NCBI GenBank assembly: GCA_044356865.1 | Contig: JBIKVN010000050.1 | Span: 1-15,182 of the forward strand | Direction of reading: 5' to 3' | DNA length: 15,182 nucleotides | DNA from: JBEIUL01 sp044356865 | GTDB taxonomy: Bacteria; Planctomycetota; Phycisphaerae; Phycisphaerales; SM1A02 | Shown here: positions 6,934 through 14,609 of the stretch, piece after piece | Position numbering within the stretch: the stretch's first letter is position 1 | Layout of the letters: each line of letters starts with the position of its first letter | Translations under genes and position numbers: made by a program | The notes under the pieces: generated by a model | Databases searched by the model: none | Seen by the model: only the letters and a program-made list of their open reading frames with translations | Told to the model about the DNA's origin: nothing

Positions 6934-8352
6934 TCAGGTCTGGTCCGCATCGACCATCATAAACCGGATCTCGGCCTCGGCCGCGATCCGGTCCCCGACC
7001 CGGGCCCGGCACCGGAGGTGGGCGGTCCGGCTCGAACCCCGGATGTTCTCGGCCTCGAGCACCACCTGGTCGCCCGGGGTCACCGGCCTGCGGAGCTTGA
7101 CCTTGTCGAGGCTCAGCAGCACCGCGATCTTCCCGTGGTGGGCGATGGTCTTGCTCATCAGGAGGCCCCCGAGCTGGGCCATCGCCTCGACGAGCAGCAC
7201 CCCCGGCATGATCGGGACGCCCGGATAATGGCCCTGGAAGAACGGCTCGTTGATCGAGACGTTCTTGATGCCGACCGCCCGCCGGTCGCCCTCGATCTCG
7301 ACCACGCGGTCGACGAGCAGCATCGGGTAGCGGTGGGGCATCACCTTCTGGATCGCCCGGATGTCCATGACCTCGCCGGTCGCGACGGTGCGGGCGAGGT
7401 CGACGGCCTTCACCTGCTCGCGGAGCTTCGCGGCGAGGCGGCGGTTCAGGGCGTGGCCGCTGCGGATCGCCAGCACGTTGCACTGCACCGGGCAGCCGAC
7501 GAGGGCGAGGTCGCCGATCACGTCGAGGATCTTGTGCCGCACCGGCTCGTCTTCGAAGCGGTAGGCGTTGTCGATCGGCGTGCCGTCCTCGTCGATGACG
7601 AGCACGTCCTTCGGCGAGAGATGCCGGCACATCCCGGCCTTCCACAGGCCTTCCGCCTCCTCCCGCAGGCTGAAGGTGCGGGACGGCGCGATGTCGGCGA
7701 GATAGTCGCCGTTCGCCGGATTGAACGCGAAGGTCTGCGAGCGGATGCGGTGGGCGTTCGGCCCGTAGTCGAGGTCGTAGACCACCCGCATGCCCTCGGC
7801 GTCCGAGGGCATCGCGCAGATCATCCCGTCGCCGTCCTCGACCATCACCGGCTCGCGCAGGCGGAAGGTGCGGCGAGCCGGGGCCTGCGCGACGAAGCCC
7901 GCATCGACCATCGGCCGGGCGAAGAGGTTCGAGCTGCCGTCGCCGCAGGGGACTTCCGGGCCGCGGAGGCGGATGACCGCGTTGTCGACCTGCAGGCCGG
8001 CCACCGCCGAGAGCAGGTGCTCGACGGTCTCGATCGTGGCGTCGCCCATCTTGAGCGTCGTGCGGCGCGGCCGCTGCACGGTGCAGTCGGCGGTCGCGGG
8101 GATGCGGACCGGCGGCGAGAGGTCGACCCGCTCGAAGACGATGCCCGTGTCGGGCTCGGCGGGGTGGATCTCGATCGCGGCGTCCTCGCCGAGCAGCAGG
8201 CCCTTGCCGCTGATGCGGACGACCGAGGCAAGCGTGCGCTGCCGCGGGGCGGCCGCCAGGTCGGCGGCGGTCGGCGAGGCCAGCGGGGAATTGCGGCGGG
8301 CGAGGCCGTCGCTCTCCCCGGTCGCGGTCGTCTGCTTCTCGTTCACGCTCAT
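6934..8352 (-). CDS. lpxC/fabZ: Fused LpxC deacetylase and FabZ dehydratase
   Basis: This 472-residue protein joins two enzymes. Residues about 38-322 are LpxC, the zinc deacetylase that commits UDP-3-O-acyl-GlcNAc to lipid A. Visible sites are E111-H112 (TVEHLLSA), H273 and D277 (RHKILD), and H300 (SGHALN). These are the zinc ligands and the catalytic Glu and His. Residues about 328-472 are FabZ, the 3-hydroxyacyl-ACP dehydratase of fatty acid synthesis, with PHRYPMLLVDRV (339-350), catalytic H375 (FQGHYPG) and E389 (LLVEAMAQ). Such fusions are known from Bacteroidetes and related lineages and from planctomycetes. They place the enzymes that compete for 3-hydroxyacyl-ACP on one chain. About 37 disordered residues precede LpxC. 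GGAGAG stands just before the ATG. Confidence 0.96.
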   Translation of the reverse strand: MSVNEKQTTATGESDGLARRNSPLASPTAADLAAAPRQRTLASVVRISGKGLLLGEDAAIEIHPAEPDTGIVFERVDLSPPVRIPATADCTVQRPRRTTLKMGDATIETVEHLLSAVAGLQVDNAVIRLRGPEVPCGDGSSNLFARPMVDAGFVAQAPARRTFRLREPVMVEDGDGMICAMPSDAEGMRVVYDLDYGPNAHRIRSQTFAFNPANGDYLADIAPSRTFSLREEAEGLWKAGMCRHLSPKDVLVIDEDGTPIDNAYRFEDEPVRHKILDVIGDLALVGCPVQCNVLAIRSGHALNRRLAAKLREQVKAVDLARTVATGEVMDIRAIQKVMPHRYPMLLVDRVVEIEGDRRAVGIKNVSINEPFFQGHYPGVPIMPGVLLVEAMAQLGGLLMSKTIAHHGKIAVLLSLDKVKLRRPVTPGDQVVLEAENIRGSSRTAHLRCRARVGDRIAAEAEIRFMMVDADQT

Positions 8353-8400
8353 CGCGTCTCTCCGGTCATGCCGTTCGGCGTTCCCCGCGGTAGGCCCCGC

Positions 8401-9462
8401 TCAGGCCTTCGGTTCGGGCGGGATCATCGACTTGAACTTCCGCATCAGCTCGGGCAGGCGCCGCACCGCAAGCACTTCCATCTTCGTGCGGCGGATCTCC
8501 TGGGCCGGGTAGCCGCCCCAGGTCTCGCCGTCGGGGATGTCGTTCATGACGCCGCTCATGGCCGCGATCGAGACGCCGCGGCCGATGGTCAGGTGGTCGG
8601 CGAGGCCGGCGCCGCCGCCGATGCGGGTGCCGTCGCCGATGGCCGTACTGCCCGCGACGCCGCTGAGGCCCGAGATCACGCAGCACTTCCCGATGCGGCA
8701 GTTGTGCCCGATCTGCACGAGGTTGTCGAGCTTGGTCGCGAAACCGATCGTCGTCGAGCCGAACTTGCCGCGGTCGACGCAGGAATTCGCGCCGATCTCG
8801 ACCTCGTCCTCGAGGACGACGTTGCCGAGGTGGGGCACCTTCAGGATCCCGCGGCCGCCCGGGGCCGGCCGGTAGCCGAAGCCGTCGGTGCCGATCGCGA
8901 CGCCCGAGTGCAGGATCACGCGGTTGCCGACGCGGCACCGCTCGCGGATCGAGACGCCCGAGTGGAAGGTGCAGTCGGCGCCGACCGAGGCGCCGGAATA
9001 GATGGAGACGCCCGCGAACAGCGAGGTTCGGTCGCCGACGCTCGCCCCGGCGGCGATCCAGCAGCCGGGGCCGATCCGCACGCCGGCGCCGAGCTTCGCC
9101 CCGGACTCGACGGTCGCGGTCGGGTGCACGCCCGGCGGGGGAAGCGCCTCGGGCCGCGCGAACAGCTCGAGGGCGACGATCATCGCCCGGTCGGCGTCGT
9201 CGACGAGGATGATCGCCCGCCGCTCGCCGGGGGAGACTTCCTTCGCGAAGGTGCGGGTCACGACCGCGGCCCCCGCGGCGCTCGCGGCGAGGGCCCGGGC
9301 GTGGGCGAGGTCGCCAACGAAGGTGAGCGTGGCGCCGTCGGCCTCGGTCACGGTGTCGAGGCCCCGGATCTCGACATCGCCGGGGCCGAGCAGCTCGCCG
9401 CCGACCTTCGCGGCGAGCTCGGCCGCGGTGAAGCGGGGTTCGTGTGCGGTTCCGCTGTTCAC
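8401..9462 (-). CDS. lpxD: LpxD, UDP-3-O-acylglucosamine N-acyltransferase
   Basis: This enzyme adds the N-linked hydroxyacyl chain in the third lipid A step. Its 353 residues are near the E. coli length (341). Residues 10-105 are the uridine-binding N domain (RFTAAELAAKVGGEL, ATLTFVGD). Residues about 112-315 are the left-handed beta-helix (PTATVESGAKLGAGVRIG, SVGADCTFHSGV), with GFGYRP at 194-199 and catalytic H253 in NLVQIGHNC. A short C-terminal helix ends near MRKFKSM. The start codon is GTG at 9462, chosen because the N domain begins there and TGACCGTG places it 2 bases after the stop of the preceding ompH-like gene, a sign of translational coupling. lpxC/fabZ follows after 48 bases. 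Confidence 0.95.
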   Translation of the reverse strand: MNSGTAHEPRFTAAELAAKVGGELLGPGDVEIRGLDTVTEADGATLTFVGDLAHARALAASAAGAAVVTRTFAKEVSPGERRAIILVDDADRAMIVALELFARPEALPPPGVHPTATVESGAKLGAGVRIGPGCWIAAGASVGDRTSLFAGVSIYSGASVGADCTFHSGVSIRERCRVGNRVILHSGVAIGTDGFGYRPAPGGRGILKVPHLGNVVLEDEVEIGANSCVDRGKFGSTTIGFATKLDNLVQIGHNCRIGKCCVISGLSGVAGSTAIGDGTRIGGGAGLADHLTIGRGVSIAAMSGVMNDIPDGETWGGYPAQEIRRTKMEVLAVRRLPELMRKFKSMIPPEPKA

Positions 9463-9464
9463 GG

Positions 9465-10097
9465 TCAGCTCTTGGGCTCGACCGCGACGGGTGCGGTGAC
9501 GGCGGGGGCCGCCGCCCCCTCCGTGTTCATGAATGCGATGAGGGCATCGGAAAGGTCGAGCTCGGCGTTCGCGAAGAGCACGCGGCGGTTCGAGATCTGC
9601 TGCACGGTGCGGTCGGCGGTGCCGCTCTGGAACTCGGGAATCGAGTCGTCGAGCAGCACGATGTCGATGCCCGCCCCGCGGGCGTAGCGGCCCGCGGCAT
9701 CCCGGATCGCGAGGTAGGTCTCGCGCATGAACTTCGCCTCCTCGGCCTCGAGCTTCAGCCGCGTGTACTGCCCGTAGGCGCGGTACTCGCCGACCGCCGC
9801 CTGCACCTTGTTCTGGGCGTCGATGGCCGATTTCGAACCGGGCTGGAACGAGTCGAGTTCGCTCTCGAGATCCTTCACCGCCTTCTCGAGCTCGGCTTCC
9901 CGGGCCTTCATCCGGGTCACCATCGCCTTGAGGTCGGCTTCGCGGGCGGCCTGCAGGTTGATGGTGTTGAAGACCTTCTCGAGATTGACGGTTCCCACCG
10001 TCGACGGGCGGGGGGCGAGGACCGCGGCGCCCCCGAGCAGGGCGGCGGCGACCACGAGGGCCGAGGCGAGGGGCGAGGCGAGACAGCGAGGCATCAT
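9465..10097 (-). CDS. OmpH/Skp-like periplasmic protein (downstream copy)
   Basis: This 210-residue exported protein is of the OmpH/Skp family, whose trimers hold unfolded outer-membrane proteins on the way to the BAM complex. Residues 6-30 form a hydrophobic signal or anchor segment (ASALVVAAALLGGAAVL). V34-GTVNLEKVFNTIN is the typical first strand of the family. Residues 48-135 are charged coiled coil (DLKAMVTRMKAREAELEKAV), and GIDIVLLDDS (143-152) is the closing strand. An Ala/Pro-rich tail ends the protein. Tandem ATGs at 10097 and 10094 follow GGAG by about 7 bases. It lies 30 bases after its paralogue and 2 bases before lpxD, the same order as skp-lpxD in proteobacteria. Confidence 0.87.
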   Translation of the reverse strand: MMPRCLASPLASALVVAAALLGGAAVLAPRPSTVGTVNLEKVFNTINLQAAREADLKAMVTRMKAREAELEKAVKDLESELDSFQPGSKSAIDAQNKVQAAVGEYRAYGQYTRLKLEAEEAKFMRETYLAIRDAAGRYARGAGIDIVLLDDSIPEFQSGTADRTVQQISNRRVLFANAELDLSDALIAFMNTEGAAAPAVTAPVAVEPKS

Positions 10098-10127
10098 GCG
10101 GGGGCTCCGATCACGGGGGCACGGGGG

Positions 10128-10781
10128 TCACTGGGCGTTGCGGGTCGCCTTCAGGTTGTTGATGCGGACCACGACCTTGTCGGAGATGTCGATGCTCGGG
10201 GCCGCGTACAGGATGCGGAGCGAGGCGATCTGCTGCTTGACCTGCTCCTCGAGCGGGGCCTTGATCTCGCGGCTCGCCCGCACCTCGGTCTGGCTGTCGT
10301 CGACGAGGACCAGCTGGTAGCCCTCGCTGTCGGCCACCTTGCGGGCCTCGTCGCGGATCGAGCGGTACATGCTCTGCCACATGAGGCTGCGCTCGCGGTC
10401 GACCTCGCCCTGCTTGAGCCGGGCCCACTCCTCGAGCCGCAGCCGCTTCATCGCGATGTCGTCGGCGAGCGCCGCCCGCTGCCCCGCGTCGGTCATCGCC
10501 TCGAGCTCCTTGAGCAGCTTCTCGAGCTCGGACTGGCGGGCCCGGAGCTCCTCGGTGTAGCTCGCGGCGAGGGTCCGGATCTGGATCTGCCAGTCGGCGT
10601 TCTCGTTGAGCTTGTCGAAGACCTTCGCGACATCGACGGTCGCGACCGCGACGGGGGGGGCCGCCATCGCCGCGGCGTGGGCCTCGGCGGCGACCCGGCG
10701 GGCATCGGCCTCGCGGGCGGTGGCGAGGGCCGCGACGGTGACGGCGGCGGCAAGCAGGAGGGTGAAGCGATCCGTGCGCAT
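10128..10781 (-). CDS. OmpH/Skp-like periplasmic protein (upstream copy)
   Basis: This is a second OmpH/Skp-family protein, of 217 residues. A signal peptide occupies residues 1-28 (RFTLLLAAAVTVAALATAREADA), followed by a low-complexity Ala stretch. The family's first strand is VAVATVDVAKVFDKLNE (44-60). Residues 65-150 are coiled coil (ELRARQSELEKLLKELE) and YQLVLVDDS (155-163) closes the fold. It shares architecture with the downstream copy but only scattered residues, so the duplication is old; hetero-trimers or different clients are possible. GGGAG lies 6-7 bases before the ATG. A possible promoter lies 25 bases upstream, and bamA precedes it by 79 bases. Confidence 0.87.
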   Translation of the reverse strand: MRTDRFTLLLAAAVTVAALATAREADARRVAAEAHAAAMAAPPVAVATVDVAKVFDKLNENADWQIQIRTLAASYTEELRARQSELEKLLKELEAMTDAGQRAALADDIAMKRLRLEEWARLKQGEVDRERSLMWQSMYRSIRDEARKVADSEGYQLVLVDDSQTEVRASREIKAPLEEQVKQQIASLRILYAAPSIDISDKVVVRINNLKATRNAQ

Positions 10782-10806
10782 GGGGGCTCCCGGGGGGAAG
10801 GCGGAG

Positions 10807-10812
10807 ATTGTA
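10807..10812 (-). promoter_or_regulatory. Possible internal promoter -10 box before the ompH-like genes
   Basis: On the minus strand TACAAT matches five of six -10 consensus bases and ends 25 bases before the upstream ompH-like ATG, leaving room for its GGGAG ribosome binding site. The 17-base position upstream has no good -35 box. It would let the periplasmic protein and lpx genes be transcribed independently of bamA. Confidence 0.4.
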
Positions 10813-10860
10813 GTGGGTCGGAAGCGTCCCGCCCGTTCGCCCGGACCCCGCCGGCCGCGG

Positions 10861-13395
10861 TCAGAAGGGCAGTTCCGCCGAGAACGAGAAGACCTGGGTC
10901 TGGTCGCCCTCGACCTCCTTGAGCGGGACCGCGAAGTCGAAGGCGAGCGGGGCCGGGCCGAGCTGCTCGATGTAGATCCGCACGCCGGCCCCGACCGCGA
11001 CGCGGTATTGCCCGAGCGTGACCGACTCCGTCACCGTGCCGCTGTCGATGAAGGCCACCGCGTTCAGCAGCTCGCCGACGACCGGCTGCTCGATCTGGGC
11101 CCCCGCGAAGAAGAGCCAGCTGCCGCCGATCGGGTCCTGGTTGTCGGGGACGGTCGGGGCCGCGAGCGTCCCGACCGACTTCGGGCTGATGGTGCGGAAC
11201 TCGAAGCCGCGGAAGCTGCGGCCGCCGAGGTAGAACTTCTGGTAGACCGGGGCGTCGCCCTCGATCCACCCGATGTCGTTGGTGATCTTGAGGACCGTGG
11301 TCCGGCCCATGTAGTCCTCGTAGAGCGGGAAGAGGCTGGTGAGCCCGGCCCGGGCCACCAGGAACGGCTCGCCGTTGGTGGCGTCCATGTACTGGCTCGC
11401 CGCGAGCTCGAGCTGCGAACCGCGGGTCGGCCGGATCGGGTTGTCGGTGTCGGTGCGGACGAGCCGGAATCCGACGCTGAACAGGTCGGACGGGCCGCGG
11501 TCCTCGTAGACCTCGATGGCGGTCGAGCCCGAGAAATCGGTCAGCTCGATGTGCTCGAAGTTGAGGTCGAGCGACACCGTCCAGAGGTCGCCGAGCCGCC
11601 GCCCGAAACTTCCGCCCACGCCGTAGCGGTTCTCCTTGTAGCTCTCGTAGAAGCGGTCGCGGTAGAAGCCGCTCGCCCGGCCCGAGATGTCGGTCTCGAA
11701 GAGGTGGGGCTCGGAGAGGCTGATCGTGTAGAGGCTCACCTCGGTTCCGGGCGAGGCCGCGATGTTGAAGCCTTGGCCCGCCCCGCGGAAGGCGCGACCG
11801 CCGACGAACTCGTCGAAGCTTTCCGGGACGTCCGCGACGTCGAAATTCCGCTGCGAGAGCGAGATCGAGCCGAACACGCCGCTGTCGGTGCCGACGCCCA
11901 CGCCGAAGTTCACGCTGCCGGTGTTCTTCTCCTTGACCTCGACGAGGATGTCCCGCACCTGCCGGTCGATGCGGGCCCGCTCGTCGGGGTCGCCGGCCGC
12001 GTCGGCGTCGCCGCCGCCGGTTCCCTCGCCCGTCGCGGCCGCCACGCCCGCCTCGCCCTCGCCGCCGGTCGCGGGCCGCTGGGCGGTGATGCGGACATCG
12101 TTGAAGAGCTGCGTGGCCCGGACGCGCACCTTCGAGAACTCGAGCTCCCGGCCGTCGAGGGGGCGGCCGGGCTGGATGCGCACCAGCCGCCGCACCACCT
12201 TGTCGCGGGTGATGAAGTTGCCCTGCACGAGGACCAGGCCCGCGATCGAGCGGCGGCCCTCGCGGATCGACAGGGCCAGGTCGACCTCGGGCTCCTCGCC
12301 GACCCGGAGGCTCTCGGTGTCGACGGAGACGTCGACGTACCCCATGAGCAGGTAGCTGTCCTTGAGGTTCTTGACGCTGCGCTCGACGAGCAGCTCGGTG
12401 AACCAGTCGCCCGGCCGGATGGCCAGCGTCGCCGCGGCCTGCTCGCCCGACATGACCTTGAGCGGAACGGGGCCGTTGGGGCCGATCCCCCGCACCGTCA
12501 CCCCACGCAGCCGGTAGCGACGGCCCTCCTCGATGAGGAACGTGACCTTCGCCTCCTTGCTGTCGGAGGAGAGCTGCACGCGGCGGTCGATCCGCACGTC
12601 GACGAAGCCCTGGCCCTTGTAGTACTTGTCGAGGCTGGCGACATCGTCGACGAGGAGCTCCTCGTCGAGGTTGCCCTTGCGGAACAGCGGCACCGCCGGC
12701 CGCGTCTTGATCTGCTGGTAGAGCCGGTCGGCGTCGTAGGTGTCGTTCCCGACGAACTCGACTTCCTTGATCTTGACCCGCGGCCCCTCGATGATCCGGA
12801 AGATGAGGATCCCGGTCTCGGTGAGCCGGCTCTCGTCGACGGTGACCTCGGCGAGATAGTTGCCCTTCTCCTTGTAGAGGGCCTTGATCGCCAGCACCGA
12901 CTGCTCGAGCAGGAAGTCGTCGCGGGGACCGCCGGCGAAGAGCGGGATCTTCTTCACGAGCTCCTGGTCGGTCAGGATCTTGTTCCCGACCACCTGGACG
13001 GCCTTGACGATCGGTTGCTCCTCGAGCAGGTAGACCAGCCCGACCGTGCCGTCGGGGCGGAGCGTCGCCCGGGCGTTCACCGTCGCGAACTGCCCGAGCC
13101 GGTACAGGGTCGCGACATCCTCCTTGACCGCGTTCGCGTCGTAGGGCTGGCCGGCGGTCACCCGGAGGTTGTTTCGGACCAGTTGCGGAGAGACCCGCAC
13201 GAGGCCCGTGACCTCGACCTCGGCGACGGGGCGGTCGGCGAGGCGGTCGTCCTCGACCTCGACGGTGTCGACATCCTGGGCCCGGGCGGCGGGCGACGCG
13301 GGGGAAAGCCAGGGCGCGAAGAGCGCCGCGAGCAGGCTCGCGAGGCGGAGGGGGTGCGCGACGGCACGCCGGAAGGTGGGACGCGGCTCGGCCAT
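10861..13395 (-). CDS. bamA: BamA, outer-membrane protein assembly factor
   Basis: BamA is the core of the complex that folds beta-barrel proteins into the outer membrane. In this 844-residue protein, residues 12-39 are a signal peptide ending ARAQ. Five POTRA domains follow: about 56-127 (VAEVEVTGL), 128-204 (VKAVQVVGNK), 206-290 (KIKEVEFVGND), 292-378 and 382-488 (AGLVLVQGN). The barrel covers about 492-844, with the conserved SFRGFEF loop motif near 725 and a C-terminal Phe (SAELPF), the usual barrel-end signal. POTRA5 carries a Gly/Ala/Asp-rich insertion (441-476). I prefer ATG 13395 to a TTG 15 codons upstream because the signal peptide fits it. No Shine-Dalgarno sequence is seen. It leads the operon with ompH-like and lpx genes and diverges from gcvT. 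Confidence 0.94.
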   Translation of the reverse strand: MAEPRPTFRRAVAHPLRLASLLAALFAPWLSPASPAARAQDVDTVEVEDDRLADRPVAEVEVTGLVRVSPQLVRNNLRVTAGQPYDANAVKEDVATLYRLGQFATVNARATLRPDGTVGLVYLLEEQPIVKAVQVVGNKILTDQELVKKIPLFAGGPRDDFLLEQSVLAIKALYKEKGNYLAEVTVDESRLTETGILIFRIIEGPRVKIKEVEFVGNDTYDADRLYQQIKTRPAVPLFRKGNLDEELLVDDVASLDKYYKGQGFVDVRIDRRVQLSSDSKEAKVTFLIEEGRRYRLRGVTVRGIGPNGPVPLKVMSGEQAAATLAIRPGDWFTELLVERSVKNLKDSYLLMGYVDVSVDTESLRVGEEPEVDLALSIREGRRSIAGLVLVQGNFITRDKVVRRLVRIQPGRPLDGRELEFSKVRVRATQLFNDVRITAQRPATGGEGEAGVAAATGEGTGGGDADAAGDPDERARIDRQVRDILVEVKEKNTGSVNFGVGVGTDSGVFGSISLSQRNFDVADVPESFDEFVGGRAFRGAGQGFNIAASPGTEVSLYTISLSEPHLFETDISGRASGFYRDRFYESYKENRYGVGGSFGRRLGDLWTVSLDLNFEHIELTDFSGSTAIEVYEDRGPSDLFSVGFRLVRTDTDNPIRPTRGSQLELAASQYMDATNGEPFLVARAGLTSLFPLYEDYMGRTTVLKITNDIGWIEGDAPVYQKFYLGGRSFRGFEFRTISPKSVGTLAAPTVPDNQDPIGGSWLFFAGAQIEQPVVGELLNAVAFIDSGTVTESVTLGQYRVAVGAGVRIYIEQLGPAPLAFDFAVPLKEVEGDQTQVFSFSAELPF

Positions 13396-13411
13396 CGGGC
13401 GTCGGGGGCGG

Positions 13412-13440
13412 AAGATAGCCGCGCCCGGAAACCCCAACAA
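13412..13440 (-). promoter_or_regulatory. Promoter of the bamA-lpx operon
   Basis: On the minus strand TTGTTG (13435-13440) and TATCTT (13412-13417) are separated by exactly 17 bases. The -10 box ends 16 bases before the bamA ATG, so the leader would be only about 9 bases and lack a Shine-Dalgarno sequence. This agrees with the start chosen for bamA and argues against the TTG at 13438-13440, which lies inside the -35 box. Confidence 0.5.
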
Positions 13441-13451
13441 GGCAACGCGGC

Positions 13452-13457
13452 TACCCT
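13452..13457 (+). promoter_or_regulatory. Possible -10 box placed for a leaderless gcvT mRNA
   Basis: TACCCT has the T1, A2 and T6 of a -10 box and ends 9 bases before the gcvT ATG. No -35 box or Shine-Dalgarno sequence is evident. The spacing matches the sites before ettA (8 bases) and the M24 gene (11 bases). Weak alone; the recurrence is the argument. Confidence 0.3.
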
Positions 13458-13466
13458 CCCGATCCC

Positions 13467-14603
13467 ATGAGCTCCGCCGCCGCGACCCCGACCACGCTCC
13501 GCAAGACCCCGTTCCACCAGCACCACCTCGACCACGGCGCCCAGATGGTCGACTACGCGGGCTGGCACATGCCGCTCCGCTACGGCTCGGTCCTCGACGA
13601 GCATCGCCAGTGCCGCGAGAGCGGGGGCTTCTTCGACGTCTCGCACATGGGCCGAATCCGCTTCAGCGGCCGCCACGCCCGCCGCTTCCTCGACCGGGTC
13701 TGCACCCGGCAGATCCTCGGCATGACCAAGGGCCAGTGCCGCTACTCGCTGGTCTGCAACGAGCAGGGCGGCTGCCGTGACGACGTCATCGTCTACTGCT
13801 TCGACGACGACGAGTACCTGATGGTCTGCAACGCGGCCAACCGCGAGAAGCTGCTCGGGCACTTCGCGCTGGTCAAGGGCGACCTCGTCTTCAAGATGGA
13901 GGACGAGACCCTCTCGACCGCGATGGCCGCGTTCCAGGGCCCGAAGGTGATGTCGGTCATCGCGGGCATGTCGCGGGAGATCCCGACGCTGAAGCGATAT
14001 CGCTTCGCCGAGAAGAACCTGCTCATCCTCAAGATGGTGGTGAGCCGCACCGGCTACACCGGCGAGGACGGCGTCGAGATCATCCTCGGGGCGACCGTGG
14101 CCCGGTACGCGATCTCGATGCTGCTCAAGGAGAAGGGCGATCAGGCCGGCATCGTGAAGCCGATCGGCCTCGCCGCCCGCGACACCCTGCGGCTCGAGGC
14201 GGGCATGCCGCTCTACGGCCACGAGATCGACGAGACGGTCGATCCGCTGTCGGCGGGCCTCGCCTTCGCAGTGAAGCTCGACAAGGGCGACGACGACGAG
14301 CGGGCCGGCCGGTTCATCGGCCAGGACGCCCTCCAGCGGATCGCGAAGGAGGGCCCGACCCGAACGCTCGTCGGCCTCGCGCTCGAGGGCCGTCGCAGCC
14401 CGCGGCAGGGCATGGCCGTCCTCGTCGACGGGAAGCCGGTGGGCGCGGTGACGAGCGGCTGCCTGGCCCCGACGCTCGGGCATCCGATCGCGATGGCGTA
14501 TGTGCCGGCCGGCGTTGGGCAGGCCTCGCTCGAGATCGACTTCGGATCGGAGCGGATTCCGGCCCGGGTCACCCCGCTGCCGTTCTACAAGCGGGCGGAG
14601 TGA
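13467..14603 (+). CDS. gcvT: GcvT, aminomethyltransferase of the glycine cleavage system
   Basis: The T protein takes the aminomethyl group from lipoylated H protein, releases ammonia and forms methylene-tetrahydrofolate. Its 378 residues are close to the usual 360-375. Typical segments are TPFHQHHLDHGAQMVDYAGW (14-33), FFDVSHMGRI (55-64), GGCRDDVIVY (101-110, with the catalytic Asp at 105 or 106), SRTGYTGEDGVEI and the folate-binding region AARDTLRLEAGMPLYGHE. The C domain has GRRSPRQGMAV and VTSGCLAPTLGHPIAMAY, matching the family's 'G.vTSG..sP.l...ig..yv' pattern. No gcvH or gcvP is present within the window, so it is encoded apart from them or they lie elsewhere. No Shine-Dalgarno sequence precedes the ATG. 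It converges with the sigma factor gene, 6 bases between stops. Confidence 0.94.
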   Translation: MSSAAATPTTLRKTPFHQHHLDHGAQMVDYAGWHMPLRYGSVLDEHRQCRESGGFFDVSHMGRIRFSGRHARRFLDRVCTRQILGMTKGQCRYSLVCNEQGGCRDDVIVYCFDDDEYLMVCNAANREKLLGHFALVKGDLVFKMEDETLSTAMAAFQGPKVMSVIAGMSREIPTLKRYRFAEKNLLILKMVVSRTGYTGEDGVEIILGATVARYAISMLLKEKGDQAGIVKPIGLAARDTLRLEAGMPLYGHEIDETVDPLSAGLAFAVKLDKGDDDERAGRFIGQDALQRIAKEGPTRTLVGLALEGRRSPRQGMAVLVDGKPVGAVTSGCLAPTLGHPIAMAYVPAGVGQASLEIDFGSERIPARVTPLPFYKRAE

Positions 14604-14609
14604 GCGGCC

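Noticed and set aside
5983..9687. A 1234-codon open frame on the plus strand opposite lpxA, lpxC/fabZ, lpxD and part of an ompH-like gene
   Set aside because: It is Asp/Val/Ala/Arg-rich without recognisable domains and mirrors well-supported genes on the minus strand. High GC3 removes stops from the opposite strand, so such frames are expected.
13396..13440. TTG start 15 codons upstream for bamA
   Set aside because: The added residues precede the signal peptide and are Arg/Pro-rich, and the TTG coincides with a likely -35 box.
10606..13470. A 954-codon plus-strand frame opposite bamA
   Set aside because: Same GC-driven artefact. The minus strand encodes BamA with POTRA domains, SFRGFEF motif and C-terminal Phe.
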